From Aspidiotus rigidus (taxonomy: Eukaryota; Arthropoda; Insecta; Hemiptera; Diaspididae): a stretch of 64,000 nucleotides of DNA. The translations under genes and the position numbers were made by a program. The notes beneath the pieces were generated by a model. The model was not told where the DNA came from. It made no database searches and saw nothing but the letters and a program-made list of their open reading frames with translations. The stretch spans positions 496,001 through 560,000 of the forward strand of contig JAVHKY010000047.1 in the NCBI GenBank assembly GCA_035079385.1. The letters are read 5' to 3'. This document shows, piece after piece, positions 47,901-58,000 of this stretch (position 1 is the stretch's first letter; every line of letters starts with the position of its first letter).

Positions 47901-49345
47901 CCTCCTAGTCAACTGAAACTCCAAATATTCGGCCATAGCATAAGGAAACAACTGGCAGAGAATTGTCAGCCGGGGGTAGTCAACAGAATTCCTCCCAATA
48001 AAAGAGGTCAGGAGCAAAAAAAGATCCTCCCTAAGAGACGAAACGATGCCTACTCTGAGAGCCACAAACAAGGATCACGCAGGCTGAAAGTTGATCAAAC
48101 GTGCTTTTAAAGCATGATCAAAAATCAGCCACTTTTTGGAGACTTAAGAAATCCAATAATTAATTACCCGTTATTAAACCTAATTTTCTTCATTCATTTT
48201 CCAGGGTTATTCATGTTTCGATTTACTTAACCTGGGAATGAAACAATCCGGAGTATATTATTTACAAATCCGCGGCACATCCTACTGGTACTTAAAAGTA
48301 TATTGCGAACAAGAAGTAGCGGACGGAGGATGGACCGTAAGTATACCAACAGTTCTTCATATAAAACTGCAAGCAAAATTATTATCTTTAAGCATTAAAT
48401 TCATATTACAATGATGGTCGCGCAATTTATGACAGATAATATACTCAATTAACTCAAATACCATCTACAAATCACACAAACATTATTTCAAGACAACAAC
48501 TAGTTTTCATGCAACAGTGTGAATTTCATGACTTATTTAAACCGATGCGTGATTTTTCAGATGATACAACGACGCGATGACTTCGATCCGAGGGAAAACT
48601 TCAACCGCGATTGGAATGATTACAAGAACGGATTCGGAGATCCTACTAAAGAATTTTGGCTCGGAAATGAAAATATCTACATGTTGACGAACAATGAGGA
48701 GTATTCGCTGAGAATCGAATTGGAAGATTTCGACGGAAAGAAAAGGTAGGTCATATCGTTTTATAATTAAACGAGCTTGGGAATAAACATTACACACCGC
48801 TGTTTATTCATCTCGCAGGTACGCTCAATATTCACATTTCAAAATTCACTCGGAAACGGAATATTATAAATTAGAAATCGACGGCTACGAGGGCAATGCG
48901 GGAGACTCACTGAACGATCCTTGGTACGGTAGCAATAACAGTCCATTTTCCACGTACAACAAGTGAGTATTTAAGATCACATTTCATAATTACGGAGGCA
49001 TATCTGAAATTTGAATTAATCAAATGACGAACACAACTTTTCTCTTTATCAGGGATAATGATAGATCCAGTCTCAACTGCGCTTCAATGCTCAAAGGTGG
49101 TTGGTGGTGGAAATCGTGCGGCCGAGGATTGAATGGTCTCTACCTTAACGATCCACAAGATCTGACAGCAAGACAAGGTAAACAATATGATTACCAAATA
49201 ATTGACTAACCGAAAATCTCTAGTCTATTCTATTTCGTTTTAAACGCAAAAACTTTTATTTTCAGGAATTGTATGGTTCAGGTGGCGTGGGTGGGATTAC
49301 ACATTGAAAAAGGCGACTATGATGATTAGGCCCCGAAATAATTGA
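22613..49345 (+). CDS. Fibrinogen-related protein with N-terminal coiled coil (5' partial)
   Basis: The recognised exons are 22613-23930, 48205-48336, 48561-48745, 48819-48962, 49053-49177 and 49266-49345 (stop TGA). All borders are AG/GT and every phase is consistent, giving 660 encoded residues in the window. The first exon starts with the third base of a split codon, so at least one upstream exon, presumably with the signal peptide, is missing. The order is a long coiled coil, a Ser/Thr/Pro linker and a C-terminal fibrinogen-like domain. Angiopoietin-like proteins and insect Scabrous share this layout. Such proteins are normally secreted oligomers that bind receptors, Notch-pathway components or glycans, but which role applies here cannot be told. 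Intron 1 of this model is 24.3 kb and packed with mobile elements; the other introns are 73-224 bp. Exon 1 joins exon 2 in phase 0 without needing another exon. The family call is firm; orthology is left open. Confidence 0.92.
24245..26490 (+). repeat. Tandem array of about 10 units of a CAGGGAACC-family segment, rich in TGACGTCA
   Basis: The unit start 'AACAGGGAACCTATTTTATC' (or a close variant) recurs near 24444, 24662, 24870, 25082, 25291, 25493, 25679, 25881, 26071 and 26272, so the period is 186-218 bp. Each unit runs through a G-run of about 6-14 G, 'CGTTCGCCGTCCGGCAAAGC', 'TTTTTCCAAGTCCCCCTCCT', 'GCTTGGGAGCGAGGCTTGTG', GTGACGTCAC, GATGACGTCAT and 'AATCTAATGACGTCAAAGAT'. The ends match the family's outer ends: AGAATCTGTTTTATAGGAG at 24250, and 'CCCACGTGCCCTATAAAACA' near 26464. 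The array may therefore be one element whose interior has expanded. Confidence 0.85.
26491..30600. other. Intronic DNA without a recognised gene
   Basis: No repeat family or protein domain was recognised. The longest frame, 29648-30121 on the minus strand (157 codons), has a lysine/serine-rich tail read from a poly-T tract and no domain. It is probably fortuitous. Short homopolymer tracts occur near 29700. Confidence 0.4.
30608..31015 (+). mobile_element. Degenerate CAGGGAACC-family fragment
   Basis: 'AGGGAACTATTATTTGAGAA', then 'AATGTCCGCTGTCC' and several 'GAACTTGGAAAAATT...' modules (30722, 30950 and 30990) match the start and subterminal modules of the family, with much divergence. It abuts the minisatellite. 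Confidence 0.45.
31020..31270 (+). repeat. 21-bp minisatellite, left part
   Basis: Degenerate tandem units of the form 'GATCTATCTGATGTTGGTCC' plus one base. They are continuous in kind with the array at 32500-34035 but separated from it by the element at 31279-32488. Confidence 0.8.
31279..32488. mobile_element. 1.2 kb DNA-transposon-like element with about 28-bp inverted termini, inserted in a minisatellite
   Basis: The left end is CACGCCTCATAAAATTATAT followed by TGACCGCC (31279-31306). The reverse complement of the right end (32461-32488) is CACGCCTCAAAAAATGAAAT followed by TGCCCGCC. They match at 24 of 28 positions. Near the right end, GTGCACTA(C)TTA occurs in several copies (about 32202, 32222, 32285, 32346 and 32369), as subterminal transposase sites often do. 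A clean target duplication was not found. Inside, two overlapping + frames (31648-31923 and 31664-32065, the latter 133 codons and hydrophobic) and one minus frame show no recognisable transposase, so it is probably non-autonomous. The superfamily is undetermined. Confidence 0.6.
32500..34035 (+). repeat. 21-bp minisatellite, right part, with higher-order repeats
   Basis: About 70 degenerate units of 21 bp are built on AGATCTATCTGATGTTGGTC. Because the unit is a multiple of three, one frame stays open for 254 codons (32966-33730) and reads as imperfect heptads ('DLSNVGLDLLDVGV' type). A longer order is visible: the peptide pattern 'SDLCSxLSMVxLDLF' returns about 530 bp later (near 33056 and 33590), and the pattern 'CSVxxxVxPGLSDxALDxSA' returns near 33150 and 33900. 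No start context, splice sites or composition outside the repeat support a protein. Confidence 0.85.
34040..35600. other. Intronic DNA, no recognised gene
   Basis: Only short frames occur. 34320-34400 contains family-like pieces ('GATGACGTTATCAAAATCGG' and 'GATAGCGGGTTCTCCACTAA'), suggesting an old CAGGGAACC-family remnant. Nothing else was recognised. Confidence 0.4.
35620..36200 (-). pseudogene. RTE-like non-LTR retrotransposon relic (C-terminal part of the reverse transcriptase ORF)
   Basis: Translating the minus strand across several frameshifts gives, in the expected order, 'YKYLGT' (near 36095-36110), 'NKQEIRARIEQSRYEKS', 'FSIFLHGCESWKI', 'KIRALEMYFYGSMLRHGPSK', and 'MEEQIAGKKSAGRRQNSWLK' followed by 'NLR' (near 35710-35765). 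This series is diagnostic of the segment after the catalytic core in RTE/CR1-type LINEs ('Y.YLGT', 'EI..RI..AR', 'LLYG.E.W', 'E...YR.MLR', 'GKR.RGRR..SWL'). Many frameshifts and stops show an old, inactive copy. It is antisense to the host gene's intron. Confidence 0.75.
36321..37589. other. Intronic DNA, no recognised feature
   Basis: Frames are at most 76 codons and unremarkable. No repeat relationship to other parts of the window was noticed. Confidence 0.35.
37814..38490 (-). pseudogene. RNase H and zinc-knuckle C-terminus of LINE copy 1
   Basis: After the frameshift the frame continues with 'LTDSLSSLQAIADPF' (third catalytic Asp), 'LAWIPGHVDFPPHDSVDKAA' (His and Asp of RNase H), then 'RREEVILARLRIGHTRLTHT' and 'CPHCLEDNLTVEHFFSCP' (CCHC-type zinc binding). 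It stops after 'STDFYNHV'. With the DGSK and AE motifs upstream, all acidic RNase H residues are present but split over two frames. Confidence 0.87.
38487..40634 (-). pseudogene. Reverse transcriptase region of LINE copy 1
   Basis: An uninterrupted frame of about 715 codons (it continues upstream of the Met at 40433) carries the RT motifs in order: 'ASLGPDNIHATMLKNL' and 'GIYPSDWKLAFILPILKPGK'; motif A with catalytic Asp, 'IFFDLQEAYPRVW'; motif B, 'NGVPQGEVLSVLLF'; motif C, 'FADDYSI', with the two catalytic Asp; and 'FLGLLLDQKLTW'. After the thumb region the RNase H domain begins with 'CLTDGSK' and 'EYTAELNGILACI'. There the frame is lost by what looks like one extra base near 38490, and the downstream frame takes over. 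The RT core looks intact, so the copy is fairly young, but it cannot make the full polyprotein in cis. Confidence 0.88.
40645..41080 (-). pseudogene. Older reverse transcriptase fragment of a related LINE
   Basis: Read on the minus strand over several frames, the pieces 'VENGVP', 'LLFLVAVNDLPLNTKYPISR', 'SLRSPNPI' and 'RGxxFQFSSKKT'-like appear in the order seen in copy 1 ('NGVPQGE...', 'LLFLVAINDLPLNTSFPISQ', 'SLRSSNPI', 'RGFQFSQNKT'). It covers only RT motifs B-D and has frameshifts throughout. It ends exactly where copy 1 starts, in the same orientation. Either copy 1 inserted beside it, or the junction is chimeric. Confidence 0.7.
41081..43240. other. Intronic DNA, unassigned frames
   Basis: Short frames occur on both strands. 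The + frame at 41581-41970 (129 codons) and the minus frame at 42002-42220 ('LTIGRRKDNPDQFYSLLDDV') look faintly protein-like but could not be assigned. The minus-strand stretch 41753-42240 may be an old retroelement piece. No firm call. Confidence 0.3.
43255..43470. repeat. A-rich low-complexity tract
   Basis: Repeated AAAATAAAACC / AAATAAATTAAAAT words over about 200 bp; no unit length is maintained. Confidence 0.7.
43791..43904. mobile_element. Short foldback element with hammerhead-like hairpin
   Basis: The outer inverted repeat is AAAGGCACCGACGTCCAAAT plus TT (43791-43812) against its complement at 43883-43904, with one mismatch. The interior holds an A-run, then CGACGTTTCG-ACGAC-ACC-GTCGT-CTTTATCGGG (43841-43873). 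On the minus strand this reads as a stem-loop followed by CGAAACGTCG. Confidence 0.65.
44326..44571 (+). mobile_element. hAT-type MITE with perfect 8-bp target duplication
   Basis: The left end is CAGTGGTACTCAACCTACGG. The right end is AAAAGGTTGAGCATCCCTG, whose complement, CAGGGATGCTCAACCTTTT, matches the left terminus. The flanks are GTCTAGAT (44318-44325) and GTCTAGAT (44572-44579), an exact 8-bp duplication as hAT transposases make. The 246-bp interior includes 'GGCCCGCGAGCC' and 'GTGGCCCACGAG' and is noncoding. The insertion site is a CAGGGAACC-family module. Confidence 0.93.
45006..45572 (+). mobile_element. Mariner/Tc1-type foldback MITE inserted at TA
   Basis: The left end is TACCGGGTGAGGCAAAAAGA (then TGTTTCCAGTTAAATGG). 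The complement of the right end is TACAGGGTGGGGCAAAAAGA (then TGTTACCAGTTAAATGG). It is flanked by TA on both sides. The empty-site word CAAGCTATATACAATAGG exists intact near 44940, confirming the insertion. The two halves (about 45006-45280 and 45300-45572) are inverted copies of each other, so the whole 567 bp can fold back. Noncoding. Confidence 0.9.
46371..46880 (-). pseudogene. Decayed coding segment of unknown family
   Basis: On the minus strand, about 46880-46725 reads 'TNDFQFIPVDVDPKSSEFMI' and then 'SEVKQYFYFNESMQICGIDE' before a stop. A second frame reads 'FRENTKIQEIDWIDSRRTCY'. A third, after what looks like one missing T in a T-run (about 46625), reads 'LRLSDGREVQKGDMSEIKVS', 'CKFVWLEGKLVDCLSS' and 'FAGSKFHRDIYLLNYETGRI' to a stop at 46371. 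The composition (balanced charged residues, spaced Cys and aromatics) is protein-like across the breaks, which random AT-rich DNA would not show. I do not recognise the family. It could be a captured gene, a transposon ORF or a host pseudogene. Confidence 0.4.
46881..48204. other. Intronic DNA, no firm feature
   Basis: The minus frame at 47850-48071 and the + frame at 47648-47899 are short and not recognised. Nothing repetitive stands out. Confidence 0.3.
48205..49345 (+). CDS. Five exons encoding the complete fibrinogen C-terminal domain
   Basis: The five exons give 221 residues, the usual size of a fibrinogen-like domain. Landmarks in order are: 'GYSCFDLLNLGMKQSGVYYL' with the first Cys; 'YWYLKVYCEQEVADGGWT' with its disulfide partner; 'MIQRRDDFD', 'NFNRDWNDYKNGFGD' and 'EFWLGNENIYMLT', all classic family motifs; 'SPFSTYNKDNDRSSLNCA', carrying the acidic Ca2+-site residues; and 'GGWWWKSCGRGLNGLY', with the second Cys pair. 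It ends in 'MMIRPRNN'. Nothing essential is missing, so the domain should fold. The exon borders are 48336/48561, 48745/48819, 48962/49053 and 49177/49266. Confidence 0.94.
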
Positions 49346-50430
49346 TCAACTTAGAGCCGTGTCACCACAGGGTATGGATAACAACCAGAAAGTTCGAAAT
49401 TGATAACACTACCGAATAACGTCGATACATTCGCAGTTGTTATCTTGCCTACGTTAGTAATATTTGTTCGCGATCGGATAATACTAACTAGATGAGCGAT
49501 TCATGACGATTTCAGAGGTGTAAAGTTGTTTTCCACGATTTTTTAAACAAAGGACTACAAATTTCATTTCCATAAAAAATAAAATCAGGCAGCATATTTG
49601 TCTGATATTAATTTCGCTTCTTTTCCTCCCCCTTGTCTCTCTCTCCCTTTTTATTTCTTCCTGTACATTATATTCTCTCTTCATTCTCCCTTTTGATTTT
49701 CCGTGAGCATATTTTTACCTCGCGCGATATTTTTCCTCCTACTTATAATAATTCGCAGTTATCCGATGACAGCGGTATCGGAATGACGATTGAGTAAGAA
49801 GAAAAAAAAAAACTGTTGAAGCGAGTTTCTCAATAATGAGAAATCATTGACGAGTAAACGTTATGTATTACAGAATAAGATGCATTTTGGTTTTCTCTTT
49901 TTTTTGTTTTTCGATTATTCAATATTATTTTTGTGGGTTCAGAACACGATTCTAGACCTCTCGGACAGAGCTTTACACATTTGTAAGAGCAATACCTGTC
50001 AAGAAATAATTCATTTTTATTAAAATGAATACGATTAGGTACACGAGAATATTTAAATGTTGTCATTATCATTTTTCCTTGTTATTAATGCCGTTTTATT
50101 GTAAAATATGATACGCAAATCTTCATTATTTAGTCATAACTTTTTGTATTTTTGATTATAAAATTTTGTGCTTATCTGTACACAATTACCAAAACCTTAT
50201 CATAATTGTGTCAGAAAACGTACGTATGATAATGTGTACTTTTTTTCTAGTTTGTTCAGTATTATACTATTATAACGCAGAATTTTTGAGAACTGAATAA
50301 TTTATTTTGTATAGTTTGTCAATTTTTTACCTCTTTTTTTTCCCTCCATCTCTATTTCTCATGTACACGTGAATTTTATACTATACTTTTTTTTTTTTTC
50401 TTTTTAATAAAAAATTTGAAAATATATTCA
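49346..50430 (+). other. 3' UTR of the fibrinogen-related gene (extent inferred)
   Basis: AT-rich noncoding sequence follows the TGA at 49343-49345. Candidate polyadenylation signals AATAAA lie at 49578-49583 and 50406-50411. Which is used cannot be told from sequence. Confidence 0.45.
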
Positions 50431-52050
50431 GTCTTTGAAGATGCGAAATCAGACGAACTGTTCTTTTTGGAGATGAACGCCCGTATACATTTTTTTAAAC
50501 AAAAAGTTGGCGTTATGAAAATTTTTTTCTTTTTCGGGAAGTTTCTGATCGAACTATGGCCATCATAGGCAGAATTGAAGGTCCGAAATTTTATCGCTAA
50601 TGCATAACATGGAAATATTTTACGTGGTATTCTGAACGAAATCTTCTCGTAAGCATCTCATAACCATCATTTTAGTCGAGAAGAATCATTTTTGGAAGGT
50701 CAAGTTCAAATCTCGCAAAATTTTTAGCAATTTGATGATTCTCAAATCATTGAATAGTAAGTATCTTTCGTTCAATGAACTTTTGAGTTACTAACCCACG
50801 ATTACCAACAACGCTACACAATAGTCAACCATGGAATAGTTATTTGTAATTTACTTCTCATTTTCGAATACTGTTTCGATGCCTGCTCCACGAATCAACA
50901 ATGAATGATCGACTACGACACGAAACTTACCGGAGATTATTTCTGAATCTGTAATAAGAAATAACACATAGGCCTAGTTAGAGCCGAATCGAAAGACTCA
51001 AAAACTGATTTTAACTTATCGTGAAGCACAGACTACAGAGTGAACGAGTCAAGTAATGCTCGTATGTTGATCGAAATCGTGCGATAAATATGATAGCTCA
51101 CGTACTACAATCATACTCAGTTTGATAATACCAAATCTAGCTACCGGATAACTTGCAACAAAATCACCGATTACTAACTTCAAATTTTTCGGCCGATTAT
51201 CATTCCAGAACTTGGACGAAACAAATTTCTCTTGTCAATAAGTAATTCATACGATTGGAACGAGGTAAATTCGAAGTAACTTGACTATAAGCGCAAAACG
51301 CGAAAACTAGAATAACAATTACACATGAATAATCCAGAAAACTTCGTTCATGAAAAAACCGAAAAGGCGCAAAACAGAGCCGCTCAAGAGGGTCAAAAGC
51401 CGAATTTCTGTTGGTTTTATCACGAACAAAATAGTAAACAAAATGAGTTGCCAAGTAAATTTTATGTACGGTTGAATTGAACAGCAGTTCGTTGAGCAGC
51501 ATGCACGATGCAGCATCACTGTTTTATACACGTCGCGTCACTTCGAGCTGAAAGCTGAAGAGATGAAAGAACTAATTATTTTATTTAAAAATAATTAAGT
51601 TGATTGATTGATTCATTTTAATTTTAACCTAATGTTACCGGAATCAATAACATACCAATATCAAAAACTTCTTCATGACTGACCAAACAGTTTTTATTAA
51701 CAGCGCGAGGCTGTATATCATTAAAGCGCCTCAAGAGCTGAAATTTACCAACAACTGATTGTCTTGGAAACCAGAATAATAACAAATTCGATTTTTTACA
51801 ACTTCCCTTGTTTGTCTGGACTTAGGTTTCATGACGAATTGGAAACGTTAGGTTAATTCACATCATGCTCATTTTTCATTAAAACTAAATCTTTAACGTT
51901 TAAGAATTCACTTTTTTTTCTTTTTTCCTTTGATATTGTATAGGGATAAAATCGTTCAATTACTCAAAAGACTGCTATTTAGGATCTCTCATCTTCAAGT
52001 CAACCGTCAGATTTTTTTTATTTGAACATTTTTGCTATCTTTCACGAAAA
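50431..52050. other. Intergenic region upstream of EFHC
   Basis: No gene was recognised. The 100-codon minus frame at 51200-51502 has one hydrophobic stretch but no supporting splice or homology evidence. The promoter and any untranslated exon of the EFHC gene should lie here; no clear TATA box or initiator could be defended. Confidence 0.35.
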
Positions 52051-55000
52051 ATGGCAAGACAACCATTGCTTCCAGGCTTCACATTTGAGCAAACTCAGGT
52101 AAATATTTCACGATGATCATGCTGTGGTATCGATTTTGTTGTATGAAGAGTATATGAAGAGATAAAATACTTACCAGCACCTATATTATAGATCAAAATA
52201 TTATAAGTTACTTTGACGATTCATTAGGTGTCTTGTATTCTTTTACAACTGTCCACGACTATCAAATTAATATCCGGCTTAATTCGCTGTTACTTAGGTA
52301 GGTACCTATATCTAATTAACAACTTCCAACGATGAAGTTTCAAATACCTAAGCACCTAGGTACATGTTGACATTTGAGACGTCTCAATTGAAGATGAATA
52401 CTGGAACTTATCACGCTCTTAATACAGTACCTACCTACTAAACCAATTTTTTTTCAAGCTTTGAAAATATTCAATCTCCAAAATTTCGTGATGTGAAATT
52501 GTCAACGTCAAATTTTTTAAACTCGCCTCCAAGTAGATACCTACCGTATTCTTTTCGAAAATATTCCTACAATCAATGATTTTTAACAATAATATGAAAT
52601 AACATTTGGAATAGATCGTAAAAAAGTCGACGAAGAAATAAAATTTAAAATAAATCGCAAAATAGTCGATCAAGAGATTGATAACAGTTCTTTATCAATG
52701 TTTTTTTTTTTTTTTTCTCAAGAGTATGGGCCCGCGGTAATATTATTTTTTCTTCTTTAACAGTACAACGAAGGAGAATAATTGTCATCCACCATTCTTG
52801 ATAGTTTTTATCCGTTCTTAATAGAAATCCCATTTTTATATCAGAAAAATTTCTCACTCATCTTTTCATTCGTAATACTTAATTGCTAGATATGTCTTTA
52901 TATAGGGTATATCATTAAAAAAATTGTGATACCTAATAATTATAATGAAAACTTGTCTACGAGATTTGGACCACATTGAATTCCTTGTCATTCATCAACC
53001 ACTTTGACCAATTTTCGTATAGAATTTTTCATAAAAAATCATTAAAACCTATCGTTAATCAATGTAGCTTATTCCTCAACACCTCTTAATGTGTGTATTT
53101 CTTTAACGAACTTTTGCTAAAAATCACTCACAATTAGTAGAATCAAGTTTCAAAAAATTCAACGAGGTTATTGAAGTACCTAAGGTACCTACCTATTTTT
53201 CTATTATAAATGCAAACGTTTTGTTCAAGTCTTGCTTATATTTATTTAGGGAAAGAATTTTCATCTGAATCAAAATTTCAACGTTGTAAACGGTTTCAAC
53301 ATTCCAAAAGTAGTATCAAAAAATTATTCAGATCTTCAGTTCGAACCTTTTTTCAATATGAATCAAGAGTTTCAGCCTTACAATATCAAGAATGATTATA
53401 TTAAGTGAGTATGACGTAGGCAATTTCCTCATCAGCACTGAGGGGATCTTCGATTAAATTTTACAAACCTAATGATTGCTTGCTGGTTCAAAAAAATATT
53501 GGTAGATATATTTGATGAAATCTTTTATCAATTTGATAACTTCCAGACACGATCCATTCGGGGATTACAAAAACTGTAGAAAACGACCACCAGGAAGAGT
53601 TTTTGTACCACAGTATGTTATTCACGACGGTAAATGCTTATCATTTCAAGGGTATTTTAAGCAGGAAGTTCCAGATTATTGTCGAGAGCGAATCCTATAC
53701 CGCAAGGTTAATATTATATTTTACTTGGAGGACGGAACTATGACAATAATTGAACCACCTGTTGCAGTAAGTACGCAAAGGATTCGATTATTAATATTCA
53801 TCGTTTGAAGTTGGTTAAGAACAAATTTACATTGTGACTGTGATTACTGAGACTCGTCTTTATTTATATTCGAAAAACTGGTATCTGATTAGCGGATTGT
53901 GACGAGAAGGTGAGGTGAATGATGATGATGAGTGCAAAAGATTTTTTTTTTTAATTTTATTTTTACGAGCACTAGAGCTGCAAGAGGGCTATTGGCTCGG
54001 CGTTACAAAAGTTATGAAAGTAATATTATAAATAACACATAAGAAAGGGAGGTTTTAAGGAAGTTGGTAGAGTAAGGAAAAGTGAGGAAGGATAAGAGGA
54101 TGGAATATAATGTCGAGTGTAACTGCTTCAGGTAATGGTGCGTAAAAGTTTACAATGTGTGTATGTAGAAGGTTGTAGAGGTATAGTCGATGTATGTGTT
54201 CAGATGTGAGCGTAAAAGTCAGTTTGTCTTAGGTAATGTAGGGTATTCGAAATGATGTCCTGGTTGTTTTTGAGTGCTTGGGTGCGTGAAGAGGGGGTAT
54301 CCGAAGAAGAGCGAAGGGGTAAAAGTCTGGGGCATGAAAAAAAGTGTTCCGCTGTTAATTTTTCTTTTTGACAGTGGGGACGTGAGGGAGGGGTTACGAT
54401 GTAGGGACTGATGAGGTGAGTGTGAGTAATTTTTGTGTGACCAATTCTGAGACGAGAGAGAATTACTTCTTCTCTTCTTGTGTTTTGAATGGAGGATACC
54501 CAAGGAACCGGGGTTTTTTTGATACTGAGAAGTTTATTATTTGTTTGATTTTCCCAAAGAGTGTTCCATGATTGTGTGATGAGAGAACGATAGTAATTTT
54601 TGTAATCTAGGGTTGGTGGGGGTGAATTATCAGTTATTTGACTGAGGGAGGTAGCTTGTTTAGCGGCATGATCAACTGCGTCGTGGTCGGGGAAATTGGT
54701 GTGTCCAGGGATCCATATGAAGATAATTTGAGTGTTGATTGTTTCCAAAGAGTGTGTAGTGTGAGGAAGATGCGTTGGATTATAGGGTTAGAGTTGTATG
54801 CGTCTGTAAGGGAGTGGAGTGAAGAAAGTGAGTCAGTGAGAATAATGAATTTACCGTTTGGGGGTAGTTGAGAGAGGTGGGAAATGCAGGAAAAAATGGC
54901 CATCAGTTCGGCTGTAGAAATAGAGGCTATATTTCGGATGCGTTGAGAAGATATTTCCCCGTCGATGGAGTATGCGTAAGCTGCTTTAGTAGATGTTTTC

Positions 55001-58000
55001 GACCCATCGGTGAGGCAAAGTGAATGGTTAGGGTATTCTTGAAGTAGTTTGTTGATATGTTGGGTAAAACCAGGTTTGTCAGAATTTGGGATTTCTGTGA
55101 GATCTGGCGTATTTTAGGTTGAGGGAAGGTCCAAGGGGGGAAGGTTGTGTATGTGGGTTCTAGGGGATGTGCTATGAACGGTTTGTTGATCAGGTGATTG
55201 AATTGAAGGCGAATATGTTTGGTGGAAGATTGGTTGTGCTTGTGGTGAGAGATTCGGTTAAAGATTGGAAGTTATGGGAATTATGCTACAGAGGATAAAA
55301 AGTTGGAGGTTAGGATGATTTTGACAGCTAAAATTTTTATTTTCTGTACTTTTTAATAAAAATTCATAGCTGATTTTATGTGTATTATTTTTTTATGGTG
55401 AAAAATGCGCAATCACCTTCTCGTCATGTTTCCGTAAATTATAACACTTGCAGCGCACCCACTCGTATTCCGCGAGTAAAGAACATTCTCTCCAATACTA
55501 CATATCTGCTGAAAGTTTTCAAATCATTACGCCCAGAAATTTCGGCGCTTTCATGTCACCTCCTAAAGAGTGTAAAAACTCAAGTTTTTATCTTTCTTCG
55601 AGCTTTCTTGTGAAATTTTTGTACGTGGGAAAATAGGTTTACCGACCGTCAACTTTAAAATTACATCACCCACCTCGGTGGACATCGAGTATACCCCTGT
55701 TTACATTTTTCTAAGAATCAGAATAGGTCAGTGATTAATGAAAACTTATAAATGATAAGAGACACTCAAGAATTAACTACGCCGCACCTACGAATAAAGC
55801 TAGGGCTAAGACTGGTTCAGAGAGAAAAATAAAACCTGACAAATCTTTTTTGTCTTTACCACCAGCCTCCATTTGAGTGAACGATTGAGGATATGCATAT
55901 AATTTGTTTTGCTGCGTTCCTTATTTAAACATCTGTTTCTATCCCGGGGCTATTGAGGGAAGACGAGAGGGAATACTTCCTTCCCCGAGTTGAGTTTACA
56001 AGAATTATATTTATGAAATAAGAAACAATTCTTATACAATATTGAAATCGTCAAAGATTTCATAGTGAATCAATTATCCTTCAGGCTGGTATTGGCTCAA
56101 GATAACCTTGGCCAGGCACATTACTTAAATTTTAGTATAGTTTTCCGTCTCTATTGACTGGTAACTCGCGATTATGTTAGTTGGGGTAACTTCTTCGGAA
56201 AGACGGGATCGTAAGTCTTAAGGTTTGAAAAATTCATAACATTCTCTCCTACAATTATGGAACAGAATGACGTCATCACAGTATGTAGACGGTGGACAGA
56301 GCTTTTCCGCGGCTTCTTCTTGGCAGCGGCTATAAATTAGACTACACATTAAAAATCAATTTACACTTTCATTTAGACGAGTAAAAAATTTCAGAATTCA
56401 GGATATCCTCAAGGTCGTTTGGTTCGCCGTGGCAAAATTCCGAAACCAAACTCATCCGATCCCTGGAGCTGGAAAGATTTAAACGTCGGAATAGAAATTG
56501 AAGCTTATGGAATTGTGTATCATTTGAGTAGTTGTGATCGGTTCACAAAAGTAGGTTATAATAGTACGGTTAAGCCAATTTTCATAATTAAAGACAATAA
56601 TCGCATTGGCAATGCCAAAACTACGTATATTTTAGGTAACAAATTACTTTTACGCAGATCTATTAATGAAAGATTTTTGACATGTTCCATGTCTTTTCTC
56701 TCGCCGGACCCCGATTTTGAAACTCGCGAGTACACCCCGCGTAATGATAATAAATAATTATTATAATTAATCAATTAATTAATTAATTAATTAATTGATT
56801 AATTAATAATTAAATAATCAAATAATTAAATATATAAATAATTAAATAATTGAATAATTAAATATATAAATAATTAAATAATTAAATAAATAAATGATTA
56901 AATAATTAATATAATTAATAATTAAATAATTAAATAAATACATAATTAAATAATTATTATAATTAATAATTAGAAAATCTCTACCCCGTGGGTGATTCAG
57001 AAATTCGCGAGTACACCCCGCGTAATAATAATAAATAATTAATTAATTAATAATTAAATAATTAAATAATTAAATAATTAAATAAATAAAAAATTAAATA
57101 ATTAATATAATTAATAATTAGAAAATTTTATACCATTCCAATACAACAGCGAGATCGCTCGTTCGCTCCACGAAAGTTGATACCTCAAAATATAGAACAC
57201 CCACAATTACCTCAAAATATTTCTCATACAAGACTTATACGACGCCAAGATAGGTAAAGGGGTAAACGAATAATATCTCACGAACACTTGACGTAGTAGA
57301 AGAATTAATAATAAATAAATAAATAATATTAAATGATAAAATAATTAAATAATAAAATAATTAAATAATTAAATAATGAAATAATTAAATAAATAAAGGC
57401 TGAATAATCGAAATTTTTCCAAGTCCCCTAGACTTGAATTGTCTCATACCATTCCAATACAACAGCGAGATAGGGGGCGAACGAGCGGAGCGAGTTTGCG
57501 CTACCTCATATTTCTCATAGAAGACTTATACGACGCCAAGATAGGTAAAGGGGTAAACGAATAATATCTCACGAACACTTGACCTAGTAGAAGCCTAGAA
57601 TGAAATATTTCAAGATGACTGATAAAATATAAAAGACATGGAACATGATTTTAATTTATTTGGCTATGCCAGAAAATTTTCAAAATCAGGTTATTCTGTC
57701 GAATCTTTTTTCGTACGTATTTTTCCAAAATTTTCATGTATTTCGCAAAAGTAAAATTCTAACCAAGAATGAACTTGACCTCTACGGGTATATTTTCTTG
57801 GACCCATCAATTTAGCGTAGACCTAACTAAGTACTTGTTTCTTTTTACGCAAAACGTGCGACGCACAAATCTATCCGTGCATGCACGTTTTCCATTCTTC
57901 TTTTATTTCCTTCTCCGCTAGTACAAGCTTTTTAAAGTGCTGCTCACGTTCATACCGGAGGAAGGTGCACCTGTAAGGAATAAGAAGAGAAGAAAAATAA

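Larger units (their letters stand above)
23931..48204 (+). other. 24.3 kb intron of the fibrinogen-related gene
   Basis: The donor is GTACGTTTAT and the acceptor is CATTTTCCAG. Both flanking exons are phase 0 and join 'NNSKDIK' to 'GYSCFDLL'. The intron holds the tandem CRE-palindrome array, the 21-bp minisatellite with its inserted element, two kinds of LINE, MITEs and unassigned DNA. The LINE coding remnants inside it are antisense to the gene. Confidence 0.8.

Noticed and set aside
56551..56757. Coding continuation of EFHC exon 4
   Set aside because: A clean GTAGGT donor at 56551 and the exact continuation of the DM10 motif in the exon at 58226 show that this part is intron. It soon enters the TTTA-rich element.
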